From the NCBI GenBank assembly GCA_964429135.1, contig CAYSAU010000009.1, positions 62,001 through 126,000 on the forward strand: a stretch of DNA of 64,000 nucleotides, written 5' to 3'. A program made the translations under genes and the position numbers. A model generated the notes under the pieces. It was not told where the DNA came from. It was given only the letters and a program-made list of their open reading frames with translations, and searched no databases. Below, piece by piece: positions 25,011 to 34,759 of this stretch (position 1 is its first letter; each line of letters begins with the position of its first letter). The DNA comes from CAZSDU01 sp964429135. GTDB lineage: Bacteria; Bacteroidota; Bacteroidia; Bacteroidales; FEN-979.

Positions 25011-26402
25011 ATGATGAACTACGATATTATTGTGATCGGCAGCGGTCCAGGCGGATACGTTGCCGCTATCCGCGCGGCCCAGTTGGGGTTTTCAGTTGGC
25101 GTGGTGGAAAAAGCTGAATTAGGGGGGATCTGCCTGAACTGGGGTTGTATCCCGACCAAAGCATTGTTAAAAAGCGCCCAGGTTTTTCAATATGTACAGC
25201 ATGCCATTGAATACGGGGTCACCGCCACTGAAGCGAAAGCTGATTTCCCTGCCATGATCAGAAGAAGCCGTGATGTGGCAGAATCCATGAGCAAAGGGAT
25301 ACAATTTTTATTTAAAAAAAATAAAATCGAGCATATCAGAGGCTTTGGCAAAGTAAAACCAGGCAAAGTCGTCGAGGTTACTGATGAAGCCGGTAACATT
25401 ACAACATATACTGCCCACCATATCATCCTGGCCACGGGAGCGAGGTCAAAGGAACTTCCCAACCTTCAGCAGGACGGAAAAAAAATTATAGGCTACCGTG
25501 AGGCCATGACCCTGAAGGAACAACCTAAAAGCATGGTAGTTATTGGTTCCGGCGCCATTGGCTCTGAATTTGCCTGGTTCTATCATTCCATCGGTACCAA
25601 AGTGACCCTGGTTGAGGTACTGCCTTACATCGTTCCCATTGAAGATGAAGAAGTATCGAAAAACCTTGAACGTTCTTTTAAAAAAGCCGGCATGAAAGTG
25701 ATGACAGGCGTTTCCGTTGAATCTGTTGATACCAGCGGAAGTCAATGCAGTGTTAACATCAAAACAAAAAAGGGTGAAGAAATTATCGAATGCGATATTG
25801 TTCTTTCCGCTGTTGGCGTAACTACCAATCTTGAAGGACTAGGTCTCGAAGAAACTGGCATTACTGTTGAAAAAGGTAAAGTACTGGTGGATGATTTTTA
25901 CCGGACCAGTGTTGAAGGATATTATGCCATTGGGGATATCGTCAAGGGGCCTGCACTCGCCCATGTCGCATCTCATGAAGGTATTATCTGCATTGAAAAA
26001 ATTAAGGGTATGCCTGTGGAACCTCTCGATTATGGCAATATCCCGGGCTGTACCTACACCCATCCGGAAATTGCCTCCGTGGGAATGACTGAAAAAGCAG
26101 CGCTGGAAGCAGGATATGAAATAAAGGTAGGGAAATTTCCCTTCACCGCCTCCGGTAAGGCAACCGCTGCTGGTGCCCGGGATGGCTTTATCAAGGTGAT
26201 TTTTGATAACAAGTATGGGGAATGGCTGGGAGCCCATATGATCGGTGAAAATGTAACGGAAATGATCGCAGAGGTGGTCGTGGCACGTAAACTGGAAACC
26301 ACCGGCAGGGAAATCATCGAAGCCGTTCATCCCCATCCGACCATGAGCGAAGCCATTATGGAAGCAGTAGCTCAAGCGTACAATGAGTGCATCCACCTGT
26401 AA
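25011..26402 (+). CDS. lpdA: dihydrolipoyl dehydrogenase
   Basis: FAD enzyme that reoxidises lipoyl groups of 2-oxoacid dehydrogenases and of the glycine cleavage H protein, making NADH. The 463-residue protein has the FAD-binding VIGSGPGGYVAA at 8-19, the redox disulfide Cys41/Cys46 in GGICLNWGCIPTK, the NAD-binding VIGSGAIGSEFAW, the second FAD segment YAIGDIVKGPALAHVA, and the catalytic His-Glu in HPHPTMSEAIMEA. No lipoyl domain is fused. ATG at 25011 or 25014. No partner dehydrogenase genes are adjacent; gcvP at 16282 is a likely user. Confidence 0.96.
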   Translation: MMNYDIIVIGSGPGGYVAAIRAAQLGFSVGVVEKAELGGICLNWGCIPTKALLKSAQVFQYVQHAIEYGVTATEAKADFPAMIRRSRDVAESMSKGIQFLFKKNKIEHIRGFGKVKPGKVVEVTDEAGNITTYTAHHIILATGARSKELPNLQQDGKKIIGYREAMTLKEQPKSMVVIGSGAIGSEFAWFYHSIGTKVTLVEVLPYIVPIEDEEVSKNLERSFKKAGMKVMTGVSVESVDTSGSQCSVNIKTKKGEEIIECDIVLSAVGVTTNLEGLGLEETGITVEKGKVLVDDFYRTSVEGYYAIGDIVKGPALAHVASHEGIICIEKIKGMPVEPLDYGNIPGCTYTHPEIASVGMTEKAALEAGYEIKVGKFPFTASGKATAAGARDGFIKVIFDNKYGEWLGAHMIGENVTEMIAEVVVARKLETTGREIIEAVHPHPTMSEAIMEAVAQAYNECIHL

Positions 26403-26434
26403 ATGAAAGAATGCATGGATAGAAAAGATTTTCT

Positions 26435-26977
26435 ATGGAAATAATAAAGACGAAACTGGAGGGGTTGTGGATCATCAAACCCGTGGTATTTGAGGATGAG
26501 CGAGGGTATTTTTTTGAATCCTTCAATCAGGAAAAATTCATACAGGTTGGGATTGATGTGAAATTCGTACAGGATAATGAATCCAAATCTCGTAAAGGGG
26601 TCCTCAGGGGATTACATTTCCAGAATCCGCCTTATGCCCAGGGCAAACTGGTCAGGGTCATGCGGGGTTCTGTATTGGATGTAGCCGTGGATATCCGAAC
26701 CCAATCACCCACTTATGGTCAATGGGAATCCATCGTGCTCTCCGGTCAGAACAAATGGATGTATTGGATTCCCCCGGGTTTCGCCCACGGATTCGTGACC
26801 CTGGAAGACGAAACCATCTTTTTTTATAAATGCACCAACATTTACAATAAATCATCCGAAGGCAGTATTATCTGGAATGATCCTGATCTGAAGATCGACT
26901 GGGGCCTGCAAAACCCTGTGATTTCTGAGAAAGATAAAACAGGTCCCATGTTCCGGGATTTTATCAGCAAATTCTGA
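26435..26977 (+). CDS. rfbC: dTDP-4-dehydrorhamnose 3,5-epimerase
   Basis: Third enzyme of dTDP-L-rhamnose synthesis for surface polysaccharide. The 180-residue cupin protein has the family N-terminus (GLWIIKPVVFEDERGYFFE), the catalytic His in KGVLRGLHFQ near residue 61, and the Tyr/Asp region PPGFAHGFVTLEDETIFFYK. The other pathway genes (rfbA, rfbB, rfbD) are not in the window, so it stands alone. It follows lpdA by 32 bases and is followed by the transglycosylase gene. Confidence 0.95.
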   Translation: MEIIKTKLEGLWIIKPVVFEDERGYFFESFNQEKFIQVGIDVKFVQDNESKSRKGVLRGLHFQNPPYAQGKLVRVMRGSVLDVAVDIRTQSPTYGQWESIVLSGQNKWMYWIPPGFAHGFVTLEDETIFFYKCTNIYNKSSEGSIIWNDPDLKIDWGLQNPVISEKDKTGPMFRDFISKF

Positions 26978-27016
26978 TTGCCTGTTTTGACAATCCTGCT
27001 TACCAACTTTACTCTT

Positions 27017-28018
27017 ATGCGGAAAAAAAAACGCCTTATCATATTCGGGATCGGTTTTGCCCTAATTACAGTGACCGGAATTCTGGCATTTGTTGAAACA
27101 AAAAACAACAACAAGGAATACCAGCAGCTTTTTATGCGTTATACCAAAACTTTCTCGCCTGAAGTGCCGCCGATGGCTGATTTTGCCGGTGAAAAAGCCC
27201 CGATAGATCTGTTTTATGTCAGGGAAGGACTAGAAAGAGAGATCTTGGCTGCAACCTTCATGCATTCCTCCACAACCCTGATGTTCAAACGCTCCTACCG
27301 GTGGTTTCCGGTGATTGAACCCATTTTGAAAAAGAATAATATTCCCAATGATTTTAAATTCATCGCGGCCATCGAAAGCAATTTCGCCAACGTCACTTCC
27401 CCATCCGGAGCAGTGGGCTTCTGGCAATTTTTAAAGGCTACCGGTCAGAAATACGGTCTGGAGATCAATGCCGAGGTAGATGAGCGTTATCACCTTGAAA
27501 AAGCTACGGAAGCAGCATGCAAGTACTTTAAAGATGCTTATAAGATCTATAAAAACTGGACACTGGTGGCTGCTTCCTATAACCGTGGGATGGACGGAAT
27601 ATCCAAAGCCTTAGCCAAACAAAGGGTCAATTCATACTACGATCTTTACCTAAACGATGAAACCTCACGGTATATCTTCCGGATTCTGGCGTTCAAAGAG
27701 GTCTATAACCATCCATTGAGTTATGGGTTTTACCTCCGTGAAAAAGATTTGTATCCACAAATCCCATGCACTTCGATGTCCATTGACAGCAGCATCACCA
27801 ACATTCCCGAATTGGCAAAGAAATTGAAAGTTAATTACCGTATTTTGAAAGAATTAAATCCCTGGATTCTGGGTTATGCCTTGCCCAATAAGATGAAAAA
27901 AACTTATGTTTTTCTTCTTCCTAAAGAGGGAGGGATGAGTTACGAGAACCTGTTGAAAAAATTCCCTATGAAGGAATCATTTTTTCGAGATAGCCTAAAA
28001 TTGAACGAAGTCCGTTGA
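27017..28018 (+). CDS. membrane-anchored lytic transglycosylase (SLT domain, LysM-like tail)
   Basis: Cleaves peptidoglycan glycan strands. The 333-residue protein has one N-terminal membrane anchor (about 4-25), an SLT catalytic domain with Glu120 in AAIESNFANV followed by SPSGAVGFWQF, and AASYNRGMDGI, the family motif near the end of the lobe. The last about 80 residues (ITNIPELAKKLKVNYRILKELNPW onward, shortened here) resemble a LysM glycan-binding unit, as in MltD. I chose the ATG at 27017; an upstream in-frame TTG at 26978 would abut rfbC. Confidence 0.9.
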   Translation: MRKKKRLIIFGIGFALITVTGILAFVETKNNNKEYQQLFMRYTKTFSPEVPPMADFAGEKAPIDLFYVREGLEREILAATFMHSSTTLMFKRSYRWFPVIEPILKKNNIPNDFKFIAAIESNFANVTSPSGAVGFWQFLKATGQKYGLEINAEVDERYHLEKATEAACKYFKDAYKIYKNWTLVAASYNRGMDGISKALAKQRVNSYYDLYLNDETSRYIFRILAFKEVYNHPLSYGFYLREKDLYPQIPCTSMSIDSSITNIPELAKKLKVNYRILKELNPWILGYALPNKMKKTYVFLLPKEGGMSYENLLKKFPMKESFFRDSLKLNEVR

Positions 28019-28040
28019 ACCAGTTGAATTACCCTTTATA

Positions 28041-30866
28041 GTGGAAGAAAATCTCGAAGTTTTTGGTGCAAGGGTTCATAATTTGAAAAATATTGACCTG
28101 GTGATTCCCCGCAACAAGCTTGTGGTATTTACCGGTTTAAGCGGAAGCGGGAAGTCTTCGCTGGCCTTTGACACCATTTATGCGGAAGGTCAGCGCCGTT
28201 ATATGGAAACGTTTTCGGCTTATGCCCGTCAGTTTATCGGCAACCTCGAACGGCCTGATGTCGATAAAATCAGCGGACTAAGTCCGGTCATTTCCATTGA
28301 ACAAAAATCAACCAACCGCAACCCGCGGTCTACTGTGGGAACAATTACAGAGATCTATGATTTCATGCGGCTGCTTTTTGCCCGTGTGGCAGATGCTTAT
28401 TCCTCTGCCACGGGAGAAAAGATGGTCAGGTATAATGAGCAGCAAATCAATGATCTTATCCTGTCGCAATGCATGGGTAAGACCATTATCATCCTTGCTC
28501 CCGTTGTCAAAGGAAGGAAAGGCCATTACCGGGAATTATTTGAACAAATCAGGAAACAGGGATTCCTAAATGTCAGAATTGATGGGGAGATCCACGAAAT
28601 TTCCCACGGTTTACAGTTGGATCGGTACAAAGTCCACGATGTGGAAATCGTGATTGACCAGCTTACCATAAAAGCGGATAACGGTCAGCGGCTTTCAGGT
28701 TCAGTCAACCTGGCCATGCAGCATGGCAAAGGCATGCTGATGATCATCGATACTTCAAACGATCAGCTCAGGCATTACAGCCGCATGCTCATGTGCCCGA
28801 CCACGGGGATATCATACGACGAACCCGAACCCAATACTTTCTCCTTCAACTCCCCCTATGGTGCTTGTCCGAGATGTAACGGGCTGGGGGCTATTTCGGA
28901 AATCGACATCGGAAAGATTATCCCTGATCGTTCCATAAGCATCAAAAAAGGAGGTATAGTCCCTCTTGGGGAATATAAAAACACCTGGATATTCAAACAA
29001 ATGGAAGCCATCGGTGAAAAATATGGATTCACTTTAACCAGCCCGATCAAAGAAATTCCCGAACAAGCCATCAATGTCATTCTGTACGGATCAGATGAGA
29101 TTTTTAAGGTGAAGAATGATTACCTCGGGGTCACCTCTACCTATGCTCTGAATTTTGAAGGCATCGTCAGCTTCATCAATGCCCAGCATGCCGAATCTGC
29201 TCCTGCCGGGGTCATGAAATGGGTGGGCAGTTTCATGAACAAACTTCCCTGTCCGGAATGTCATGGTAACCGTCTGAAACAGGAATCCCTCCATTTCAAA
29301 ATCCATCATCAAACCATTGCAGATCTGGCCAATACCGACCTGGTCAGGTTATCAGCATGGTTTGAAGCGCTTCCTGGTCACCTGGATGATCGTAAGCAGC
29401 GCATTGCATATGAGATCATCAGGGAAATCAGAAACAGAATTGGATTCCTGCTCGATGTCGGGATCGGTTACCTGACCCTGAACCGGACTGCCCGTAGCCT
29501 GTCGGGAGGAGAAAGCCAGAGGATCCGTCTGGCTACACAGATTGGCTCCAGGCTTGTAGGAGTGCTTTACATTCTTGATGAACCCAGTATCGGGTTGCAC
29601 CAGCATGATAACCTGAGGCTGATCAAGGCATTGAAAGCCCTAAGGGATACCGGAAACTCGGTCATCGTGGTAGAACACGACCAAGAAACCATTTTATCGG
29701 CCGACCATGTGATTGATATCGGACCAGGCGCCGGAGCCCATGGTGGACGGGTCGTAGCCCAGGGCACACCTCTTGAAATCATGCAGAATGATCATCTTAC
29801 CGGCCAATACCTGAGGGGTAAAAAGAAAATAGAAATTCCTGAAAAAAGACGTCAGGGAAACGGGAAATTCCTTAGGGTCAACGGTGCAAGCGGCAATAAT
29901 CTGAAATCTGTAGATCTTGTTCTGCCTTTAGGAAAATTCATCTGCATTACCGGCCTTTCCGGAAGCGGAAAATCTTCCCTGATCAATGAAACGCTATATC
30001 CTATCCTAAGCCGGCATTTTTACCGATCTGAACAGAAACCCCTTCCCTACCATTCCATTTCTGGTATTGAACACCTTGATAAGGTGATAGAAATTGATCA
30101 ATCGCCTATCGGAAGGACACCCAGGTCAAACCCTGCAACTTATACCAAAGTATTCGATGAAATCCGAAAACTCTTTGCTTCTCTCCCCGAATCGAAAATC
30201 AGAGGATACAAACCCGGCCGCTTCTCTTTTAACGTTCAGGGCGGAAGATGCGAAACCTGTAAAGGGGCAGGACTCCGTAACATCGAGATGAACTTCCTCC
30301 CGGATGTTTACGTACTATGCGAAACCTGTCAGGGAAAACGCTACAACAGGGAAACCCTGGAAGTCAGGTACAAGGGAAAATCCATCAACGATGTTCTTAA
30401 TATGACCATAGAACAAGCCGTGGAATTCTTTGAAAACGTCCCCATGATTCTTCATAGAATAAAAACAATGCATGAAGTCGGACTTGGATATATTACACTC
30501 GGGCAACAGTCCACCACCATTTCGGGAGGAGAAGCACAGCGGGTGAAACTGGCTACAGAATTGTCCAAGGCGGATACCGGCAATACGATGTACATTCTTG
30601 ATGAGCCAACCACCGGACTGCACTTTGAGGATGTAAAAGTGTTGCTCCATGTTTTAAATAAGCTGGTTGATAAAGGGAATACAGTTCTTGTTATCGAACA
30701 TAACCTGGAAGTCATTAAAGTGGCGGATCATATCATTGATCTGGGACCGGAAGGGGGTGAAAGCGGGGGACAGGTCATCTGCGAGGGATCGCCAGAGCAA
30801 GTCAGCTTACATCTCGAAAGCTATACCGCTAAATATTTAAGGCCATTACTTAATCAACGAAAATAG
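28041..30866 (+). CDS. uvrA: excinuclease ABC subunit UvrA
   Basis: DNA damage sensor of nucleotide excision repair; loads UvrB. The 941-residue protein has two ABC ATPase modules, with Walker A GLSGSGKSS at 32-40 and again in the second half, LSGGESQRIRLA and ISGGEAQRVKLA signature motifs, and zinc-binding CPRCNG/CPECHG and CETCKG/CETCQG pairs. The start is GTG at 28041, supported by the family N-terminus (EVFGARVHNLKNIDL) directly after it. It follows the transglycosylase gene by 22 bases. Confidence 0.97.
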   Translation: MEENLEVFGARVHNLKNIDLVIPRNKLVVFTGLSGSGKSSLAFDTIYAEGQRRYMETFSAYARQFIGNLERPDVDKISGLSPVISIEQKSTNRNPRSTVGTITEIYDFMRLLFARVADAYSSATGEKMVRYNEQQINDLILSQCMGKTIIILAPVVKGRKGHYRELFEQIRKQGFLNVRIDGEIHEISHGLQLDRYKVHDVEIVIDQLTIKADNGQRLSGSVNLAMQHGKGMLMIIDTSNDQLRHYSRMLMCPTTGISYDEPEPNTFSFNSPYGACPRCNGLGAISEIDIGKIIPDRSISIKKGGIVPLGEYKNTWIFKQMEAIGEKYGFTLTSPIKEIPEQAINVILYGSDEIFKVKNDYLGVTSTYALNFEGIVSFINAQHAESAPAGVMKWVGSFMNKLPCPECHGNRLKQESLHFKIHHQTIADLANTDLVRLSAWFEALPGHLDDRKQRIAYEIIREIRNRIGFLLDVGIGYLTLNRTARSLSGGESQRIRLATQIGSRLVGVLYILDEPSIGLHQHDNLRLIKALKALRDTGNSVIVVEHDQETILSADHVIDIGPGAGAHGGRVVAQGTPLEIMQNDHLTGQYLRGKKKIEIPEKRRQGNGKFLRVNGASGNNLKSVDLVLPLGKFICITGLSGSGKSSLINETLYPILSRHFYRSEQKPLPYHSISGIEHLDKVIEIDQSPIGRTPRSNPATYTKVFDEIRKLFASLPESKIRGYKPGRFSFNVQGGRCETCKGAGLRNIEMNFLPDVYVLCETCQGKRYNRETLEVRYKGKSINDVLNMTIEQAVEFFENVPMILHRIKTMHEVGLGYITLGQQSTTISGGEAQRVKLATELSKADTGNTMYILDEPTTGLHFEDVKVLLHVLNKLVDKGNTVLVIEHNLEVIKVADHIIDLGPEGGESGGQVICEGSPEQVSLHLESYTAKYLRPLLNQRK

Positions 30867-30877
30867 GCATATTTTTA

Positions 30878-30885
30878 TACCTTTG
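30878..30885 (+). promoter_or_regulatory. -7 element before the LOG-family gene
   Basis: TACCTTTG, perfect TAnnTTTG, ends 16 bases before the ATG at 30902. No convincing -33 TTG. Confidence 0.5.
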
Positions 30886-30901
30886 AAACAAAAATCTTCC
30901 C

Positions 30902-31612
30902 ATGGAAAGTAAAGAAATTGAAATGTTAAAGGAATCATTCCAGCAAAAAACCTGGTCGGAAACCATCAGCTATGATACCTGGGAGATCCTCAAAGTGATG
31001 TCGGAAATGGTTGAAGGATTTGAGAAACTCAGCAAAATAGGACCTTGCGTATCCATCTTTGGTTCAGCCAGAACAGATGAAAACCACCGCTATTACAAGC
31101 TCACGGAAGAGATTGCCTACCTGCTCACCAAAAATGGTTTCGGCATTATCACGGGCGGCGGGAAAGGCATCATGGAAGCCGCCAACAAAGGCGCACATTT
31201 TGCCGGCGGGAAATCAGTCGGGTTGAACATTGCCCTGCCTTTCGAACAGAAACCCAATCCTTTCATTGATTCCAACAAACTGCTTACATTCAATTATTTT
31301 TATGTCAGAAAAACCATGTTTATGCGATATTCCATGGGTTTTATAGCCATGCCTGGAGGCTATGGCACCCTGGATGAACTCACTGAGGCCATAACCCTGA
31401 TCCAGACCCAAAAACTGGCCAAATTCCCCATCGTGTTGGTTGGCTACGATTACTGGAAAGGACTCATCCAATGGCTTTCGGAAAGCATATTACCTGAAAA
31501 AAACATTCATCCGGAAGACCTGAATATTTTTAAGATCGTCGATAAAGCAGAAGAAGCTGTCAAGCATATTACCGAATTCTATGAAACTTATGCCTTAAAA
31601 CCAAACTTTTAA
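30902..31612 (+). CDS. LOG-family nucleotide phosphoribohydrolase (TIGR00730)
   Basis: A 236-residue Rossmann-fold protein with the two family signatures GGGKGIMEAANKGA at 85-98 and PGGYGTLDE at 151-159. Family members remove the base from nucleoside 5'-monophosphates; plant and some bacterial ones release cytokinins. An N-terminal helical extension (1-45) precedes the fold. It has its own promoter element and stands between uvrA and rsfS. Physiological substrate in this organism unknown. Confidence 0.92.
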   Translation: MESKEIEMLKESFQQKTWSETISYDTWEILKVMSEMVEGFEKLSKIGPCVSIFGSARTDENHRYYKLTEEIAYLLTKNGFGIITGGGKGIMEAANKGAHFAGGKSVGLNIALPFEQKPNPFIDSNKLLTFNYFYVRKTMFMRYSMGFIAMPGGYGTLDELTEAITLIQTQKLAKFPIVLVGYDYWKGLIQWLSESILPEKNIHPEDLNIFKIVDKAEEAVKHITEFYETYALKPNF

Positions 31613-31617
31613 TTGCT

Positions 31618-31625
31618 TATTTTTG
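31618..31625 (+). promoter_or_regulatory. -7 element before rsfS
   Basis: TATTTTTG, TAnnTTTG match, ending 19 bases before the rsfS ATG; probable start of the rsfS-ftsH-LUD-cdsA-psd unit. No clear -33 TTG. Confidence 0.45.
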
Positions 31626-31644
31626 CATTTAGAGATCAAGTCCA

Positions 31645-32019
31645 ATGCCAAGGAAAAAGTTAAAAAGTCCGTTTGAAATCCTAACCGAAACCATCGGGGA
31701 AGCCATGCTGGAGAAACAGGCTAAACAACCCGTCATCCTTCATTTTAACAAAACCCTGAGCAGTATCTGCGATGCTTTTATCCTTTGTCATGGACACTCC
31801 CGGACCCAGGTTGAAGCCATTGCCGACAATGTAGTGGCAGCAGTTAAAAAAAACACAGGGCTTAATCCCTGGCATAAAGAAGGATATGAAAATGCGGAAT
31901 GGATTTTGATTGACTATAGCGATGTCGTCGTCCATATCTTTCAGGAAGACCGCAGAACGTTCTATAATCTCGAGCAATTGTGGGCAGATGCAGAAATCAG
32001 GAAGATTTCTGAAAAATAA
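31645..32019 (+). CDS. rsfS: ribosome silencing factor RsfS
   Basis: A 124-residue protein of the Iojap/RsfS family, which binds ribosomal protein L14 and blocks subunit joining in starvation. Visible: FILCHGHSRTQVEAIADNV near 48 and HKEGYENAEWILIDYSDVVVH near 77 (conserved YENAEWILIDYSDVVVHIF region, length and end typical of the family). First gene of a run followed by ftsH, an order I know from other Bacteroidota. Confidence 0.93.
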   Translation: MPRKKLKSPFEILTETIGEAMLEKQAKQPVILHFNKTLSSICDAFILCHGHSRTQVEAIADNVVAAVKKNTGLNPWHKEGYENAEWILIDYSDVVVHIFQEDRRTFYNLEQLWADAEIRKISEK

Positions 32020-32052
32020 CAGAAATTACGATAGTATAGGAAATAAGACATA

Positions 32053-34083
32053 ATGGCAGAAAAAGAACCAAAATTCATTCCACCGAAAGGAAAAAAGATA
32101 AAATTCAGTTTTTATTGGATTTATGCTATCCTGGCAATCATTTTTATTGCCATACAATATTTCAACTATTCAAATCCGGTCAAGGAAATCACCTGGGCAA
32201 GGCTGGAAGAAATGTTGCTGAAGCAAGATATTGACAAGATCGTTGTGGTCAATAAAGAAAAAGCAGAAATCTATATCAAGCATGAGAAACTGAAATCAGA
32301 TACTGCTTATAAGGATTTTTCGAAACGTGGTTTTGGAAGTTCTTCTACCACTTCCAATCCTCAGTTTTTTTACCAGGTTGGTTCCGAGGAGATTTTCCGT
32401 GGTGATCTGAAAGATACCCGTGACAGCATGATTGCCCGGATGGTAAGGGACAGCATACCTGTGGCAAAGATTCAGGAATTTAAAAAGCAATATCCTTATC
32501 CTCCCTCAACGGATACCCGTAAAGATGTTTTCGGTGATATTTTCAGTTATATTCTCCCCATATTATTGCTGGTCGGCGCCTGGTTCCTGATCATGCGCTT
32601 CATGAGCAAGGGAGGAGGAGGCGGTGGTCAGATATTCAATATCGGAAAATCCAAAGCCCAGTTATTTGATAAAGACACCAGTGTAAGTATTACGTTCAAC
32701 GATGTAGCAGGTCTGGAAGAAGCCAAAGTGGAGGTTATGGAGATTGTCGATTTCCTGAAAAATCCTTCAAAATATACCAACCTTGGCGGAAAGATTCCTA
32801 AAGGAGCGTTGCTTGTCGGCCCTCCGGGAACGGGAAAAACGCTGTTGGCCAAGGCAGTTGCCGGAGAAGCTAAGGTTCCTTTCTTTTCCATATCGGGTTC
32901 AGATTTCGTTGAAATGTTTGTCGGTGTTGGCGCTTCACGAGTCAGGGATTTATTCCGCCAGGCCAAAGAAAAAGCCCCTTGTATCATCTTTATCGATGAG
33001 ATCGATGCCATTGGACGTGCCCGGGGGCGGAATGCCATCACCGGAGCCAACGATGAACGTGAGAATACCCTGAACCAGCTCCTCACCGAGATGGATGGTT
33101 TCGGTACCAATGCCGGGGTGATCATCCTGGCTGCCACTAACCGGGCTGATATCCTCGATCGTGCCCTCATGCGTGCCGGTCGTTTCGATCGTCAGATCCA
33201 TGTCGAGCTACCAGATCTGGAAGAAAGAAAAGCCATTTTTAAAGTGCATTTGAAACCCCTGAAACTTGATCCCGGTCTCGACATCGACTTTCTTGCAAAA
33301 CAAACGCCGGGTTTTTCCGGAGCTGATATTGCCAATGTTTGTAACGAATCAGCCTTGATTGCTGCCAGAAAAAACAAGATCATCATCGAAAGGCAGGATT
33401 TCCTCGATGCCATCGACCGTATCATCGGAGGACTGGAGAAAAGGAATAAAATCATCTCGGCTCATGAGAAAAAAGTCATTGCCTACCATGAATCCGGACA
33501 TGCTGCTGTAAGCTGGCTGCTGGAACATGCCCATCCCCTGGTCAAGGTCACCATTGTTCCCAGAGGAAAGGCACTGGGTGCAGCGTGGTATTTGCCGGAA
33601 GAACGACAAATCACCACCTATGAGCAAATGTTCGATGAAATTACTGCAGCCGTGGCCGGACGTGCTTCCGAACTGATTTTTTTCGAAAAAGTATCAACCG
33701 GTGCCCTGAACGACCTGGAAAAAGTCACAAAACAAGCCTATGCCATGGTGGTTTACTTTGGATTGAATAAAGCCATCGGTAATGTCAGCTTCTATGATTC
33801 GTCGGGCCAGACTGAATATTCCTTCCAGAAACCTTATAGCGAAAAAACAGCAGAAACCATCGATAAAGAAGTCAGGACAATTGTGGAAAGCGCTTATGAA
33901 CGGGCTAAAAAAATTATCCTTGACAACAAAGCCAAGCTGGAAGTCCTGGCCAATCTGCTGCTGGAGAGGGAAGTCATCTTCAGGGAAGACCTGGAGATAA
34001 TTTTTGGGAAACGGCCTTGGGATAAAGATGATGAAAAAGAAAGTAAAAAAGAAAAAAAACAGCCTCCGGCATTAACGGAATAA
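32053..34083 (+). CDS. ftsH: ATP-dependent membrane zinc protease FtsH
   Basis: Hexameric inner-membrane AAA+ protease that degrades misfolded membrane proteins and short-lived regulators. The 676-residue protein has two membrane helices (about 19-36 and 162-182) around a periplasmic domain that is larger than in E. coli, then the AAA domain with Walker A GPPGTGKT at 256-263, FIDEIDAIGR as Walker B, and the SRH arginine region in RAGRFDR. The zinc site HESGH is at 479-483. The C-terminal tail is Lys/Glu-rich. Next gene follows after 14 bases. Confidence 0.97.
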   Translation: MAEKEPKFIPPKGKKIKFSFYWIYAILAIIFIAIQYFNYSNPVKEITWARLEEMLLKQDIDKIVVVNKEKAEIYIKHEKLKSDTAYKDFSKRGFGSSSTTSNPQFFYQVGSEEIFRGDLKDTRDSMIARMVRDSIPVAKIQEFKKQYPYPPSTDTRKDVFGDIFSYILPILLLVGAWFLIMRFMSKGGGGGGQIFNIGKSKAQLFDKDTSVSITFNDVAGLEEAKVEVMEIVDFLKNPSKYTNLGGKIPKGALLVGPPGTGKTLLAKAVAGEAKVPFFSISGSDFVEMFVGVGASRVRDLFRQAKEKAPCIIFIDEIDAIGRARGRNAITGANDERENTLNQLLTEMDGFGTNAGVIILAATNRADILDRALMRAGRFDRQIHVELPDLEERKAIFKVHLKPLKLDPGLDIDFLAKQTPGFSGADIANVCNESALIAARKNKIIIERQDFLDAIDRIIGGLEKRNKIISAHEKKVIAYHESGHAAVSWLLEHAHPLVKVTIVPRGKALGAAWYLPEERQITTYEQMFDEITAAVAGRASELIFFEKVSTGALNDLEKVTKQAYAMVVYFGLNKAIGNVSFYDSSGQTEYSFQKPYSEKTAETIDKEVRTIVESAYERAKKIILDNKAKLEVLANLLLEREVIFREDLEIIFGKRPWDKDDEKESKKEKKQPPALTE

Positions 34084-34097
34084 TCCTTTATCCTTTC

Positions 34098-34742
34098 ATG
34101 GAAGAAAGTACATCAAGAGAAAAGGTTTTGAAAAAAGTCAGGGATGCCCTGATCGAAAAAACAGAACCACCTTACCCAATCATCGATCAGGAATCGTCTG
34201 TTTACAAACCCATGACAGACCCGCTTGATGTCACTTTCGCCGAAGCCCTGGTCAAAATGGCCGGAAAATTCGTGTACTGTGAAAGTATGGATGAATTTTT
34301 CGGAACCTTAAAATCATTCATTCTGGAAAAAGACTGGCCTTTACTGTATGCTTACGACCCCAAAATCCAGATCTTATTGAAGGAAGGTGGTATTCCCTTT
34401 TCATCCGACAGAGAAAATATCCTGGAGGCCAAACTGGGCATTACCCGTTGTGAATTTCTGATTGCCAGGTTGGGGACGGTTATGATATCTTCCGGGATCA
34501 CTCCAGGAAGGAAGCTAAGTATCTATCCTGACATTCACCTGGTGCTTGCTTATGCCTCTCAACTTGTTCCTGATCTGAAAAACGCCCTTCACCAACTGCG
34601 AAAAAAATACAATAATCAATTCCCTTCTATAGTCTCCCTGATTACTGGCCCCAGTCGTACGGCTGATATTGAAAAAACCCTGGTGATGGGCGCCCATGGG
34701 CCTAAAGAACTTTATGTATTTTTAATCGATGATGCAAATTAG
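34098..34742 (+). CDS. LUD-domain protein (LutC/YkgG-like)
   Basis: A 214-residue protein of the LUD (DUF162) family, with the typical end SLITGPSRTADIEKTLVMGA then HGPKELYVFLID, and ITRCEFLIARLGTVMISSG in the middle. LutC of Bacillus works with LutA and LutB in lactate oxidation, but neither partner is present here. The gene sits between ftsH and cdsA, a position I recall as common in Bacteroidota, so a different role is possible. Function unassigned. Confidence 0.88.
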   Translation: MEESTSREKVLKKVRDALIEKTEPPYPIIDQESSVYKPMTDPLDVTFAEALVKMAGKFVYCESMDEFFGTLKSFILEKDWPLLYAYDPKIQILLKEGGIPFSSDRENILEAKLGITRCEFLIARLGTVMISSGITPGRKLSIYPDIHLVLAYASQLVPDLKNALHQLRKKYNNQFPSIVSLITGPSRTADIEKTLVMGAHGPKELYVFLIDDAN

Positions 34743-34759
34743 AACTCAAGTTGACCTCC

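Noticed and set aside
32005..32026. Inverted repeat ATTTCTG/CAGAAAT around the rsfS stop
   Set aside because: AT-rich stem without a T run; not a convincing terminator, and ftsH appears co-transcribed.
32628..33170. 180-codon open frame opposite ftsH
   Set aside because: Covers the AAA domain on the other strand; composition is that of a reversed coding frame.
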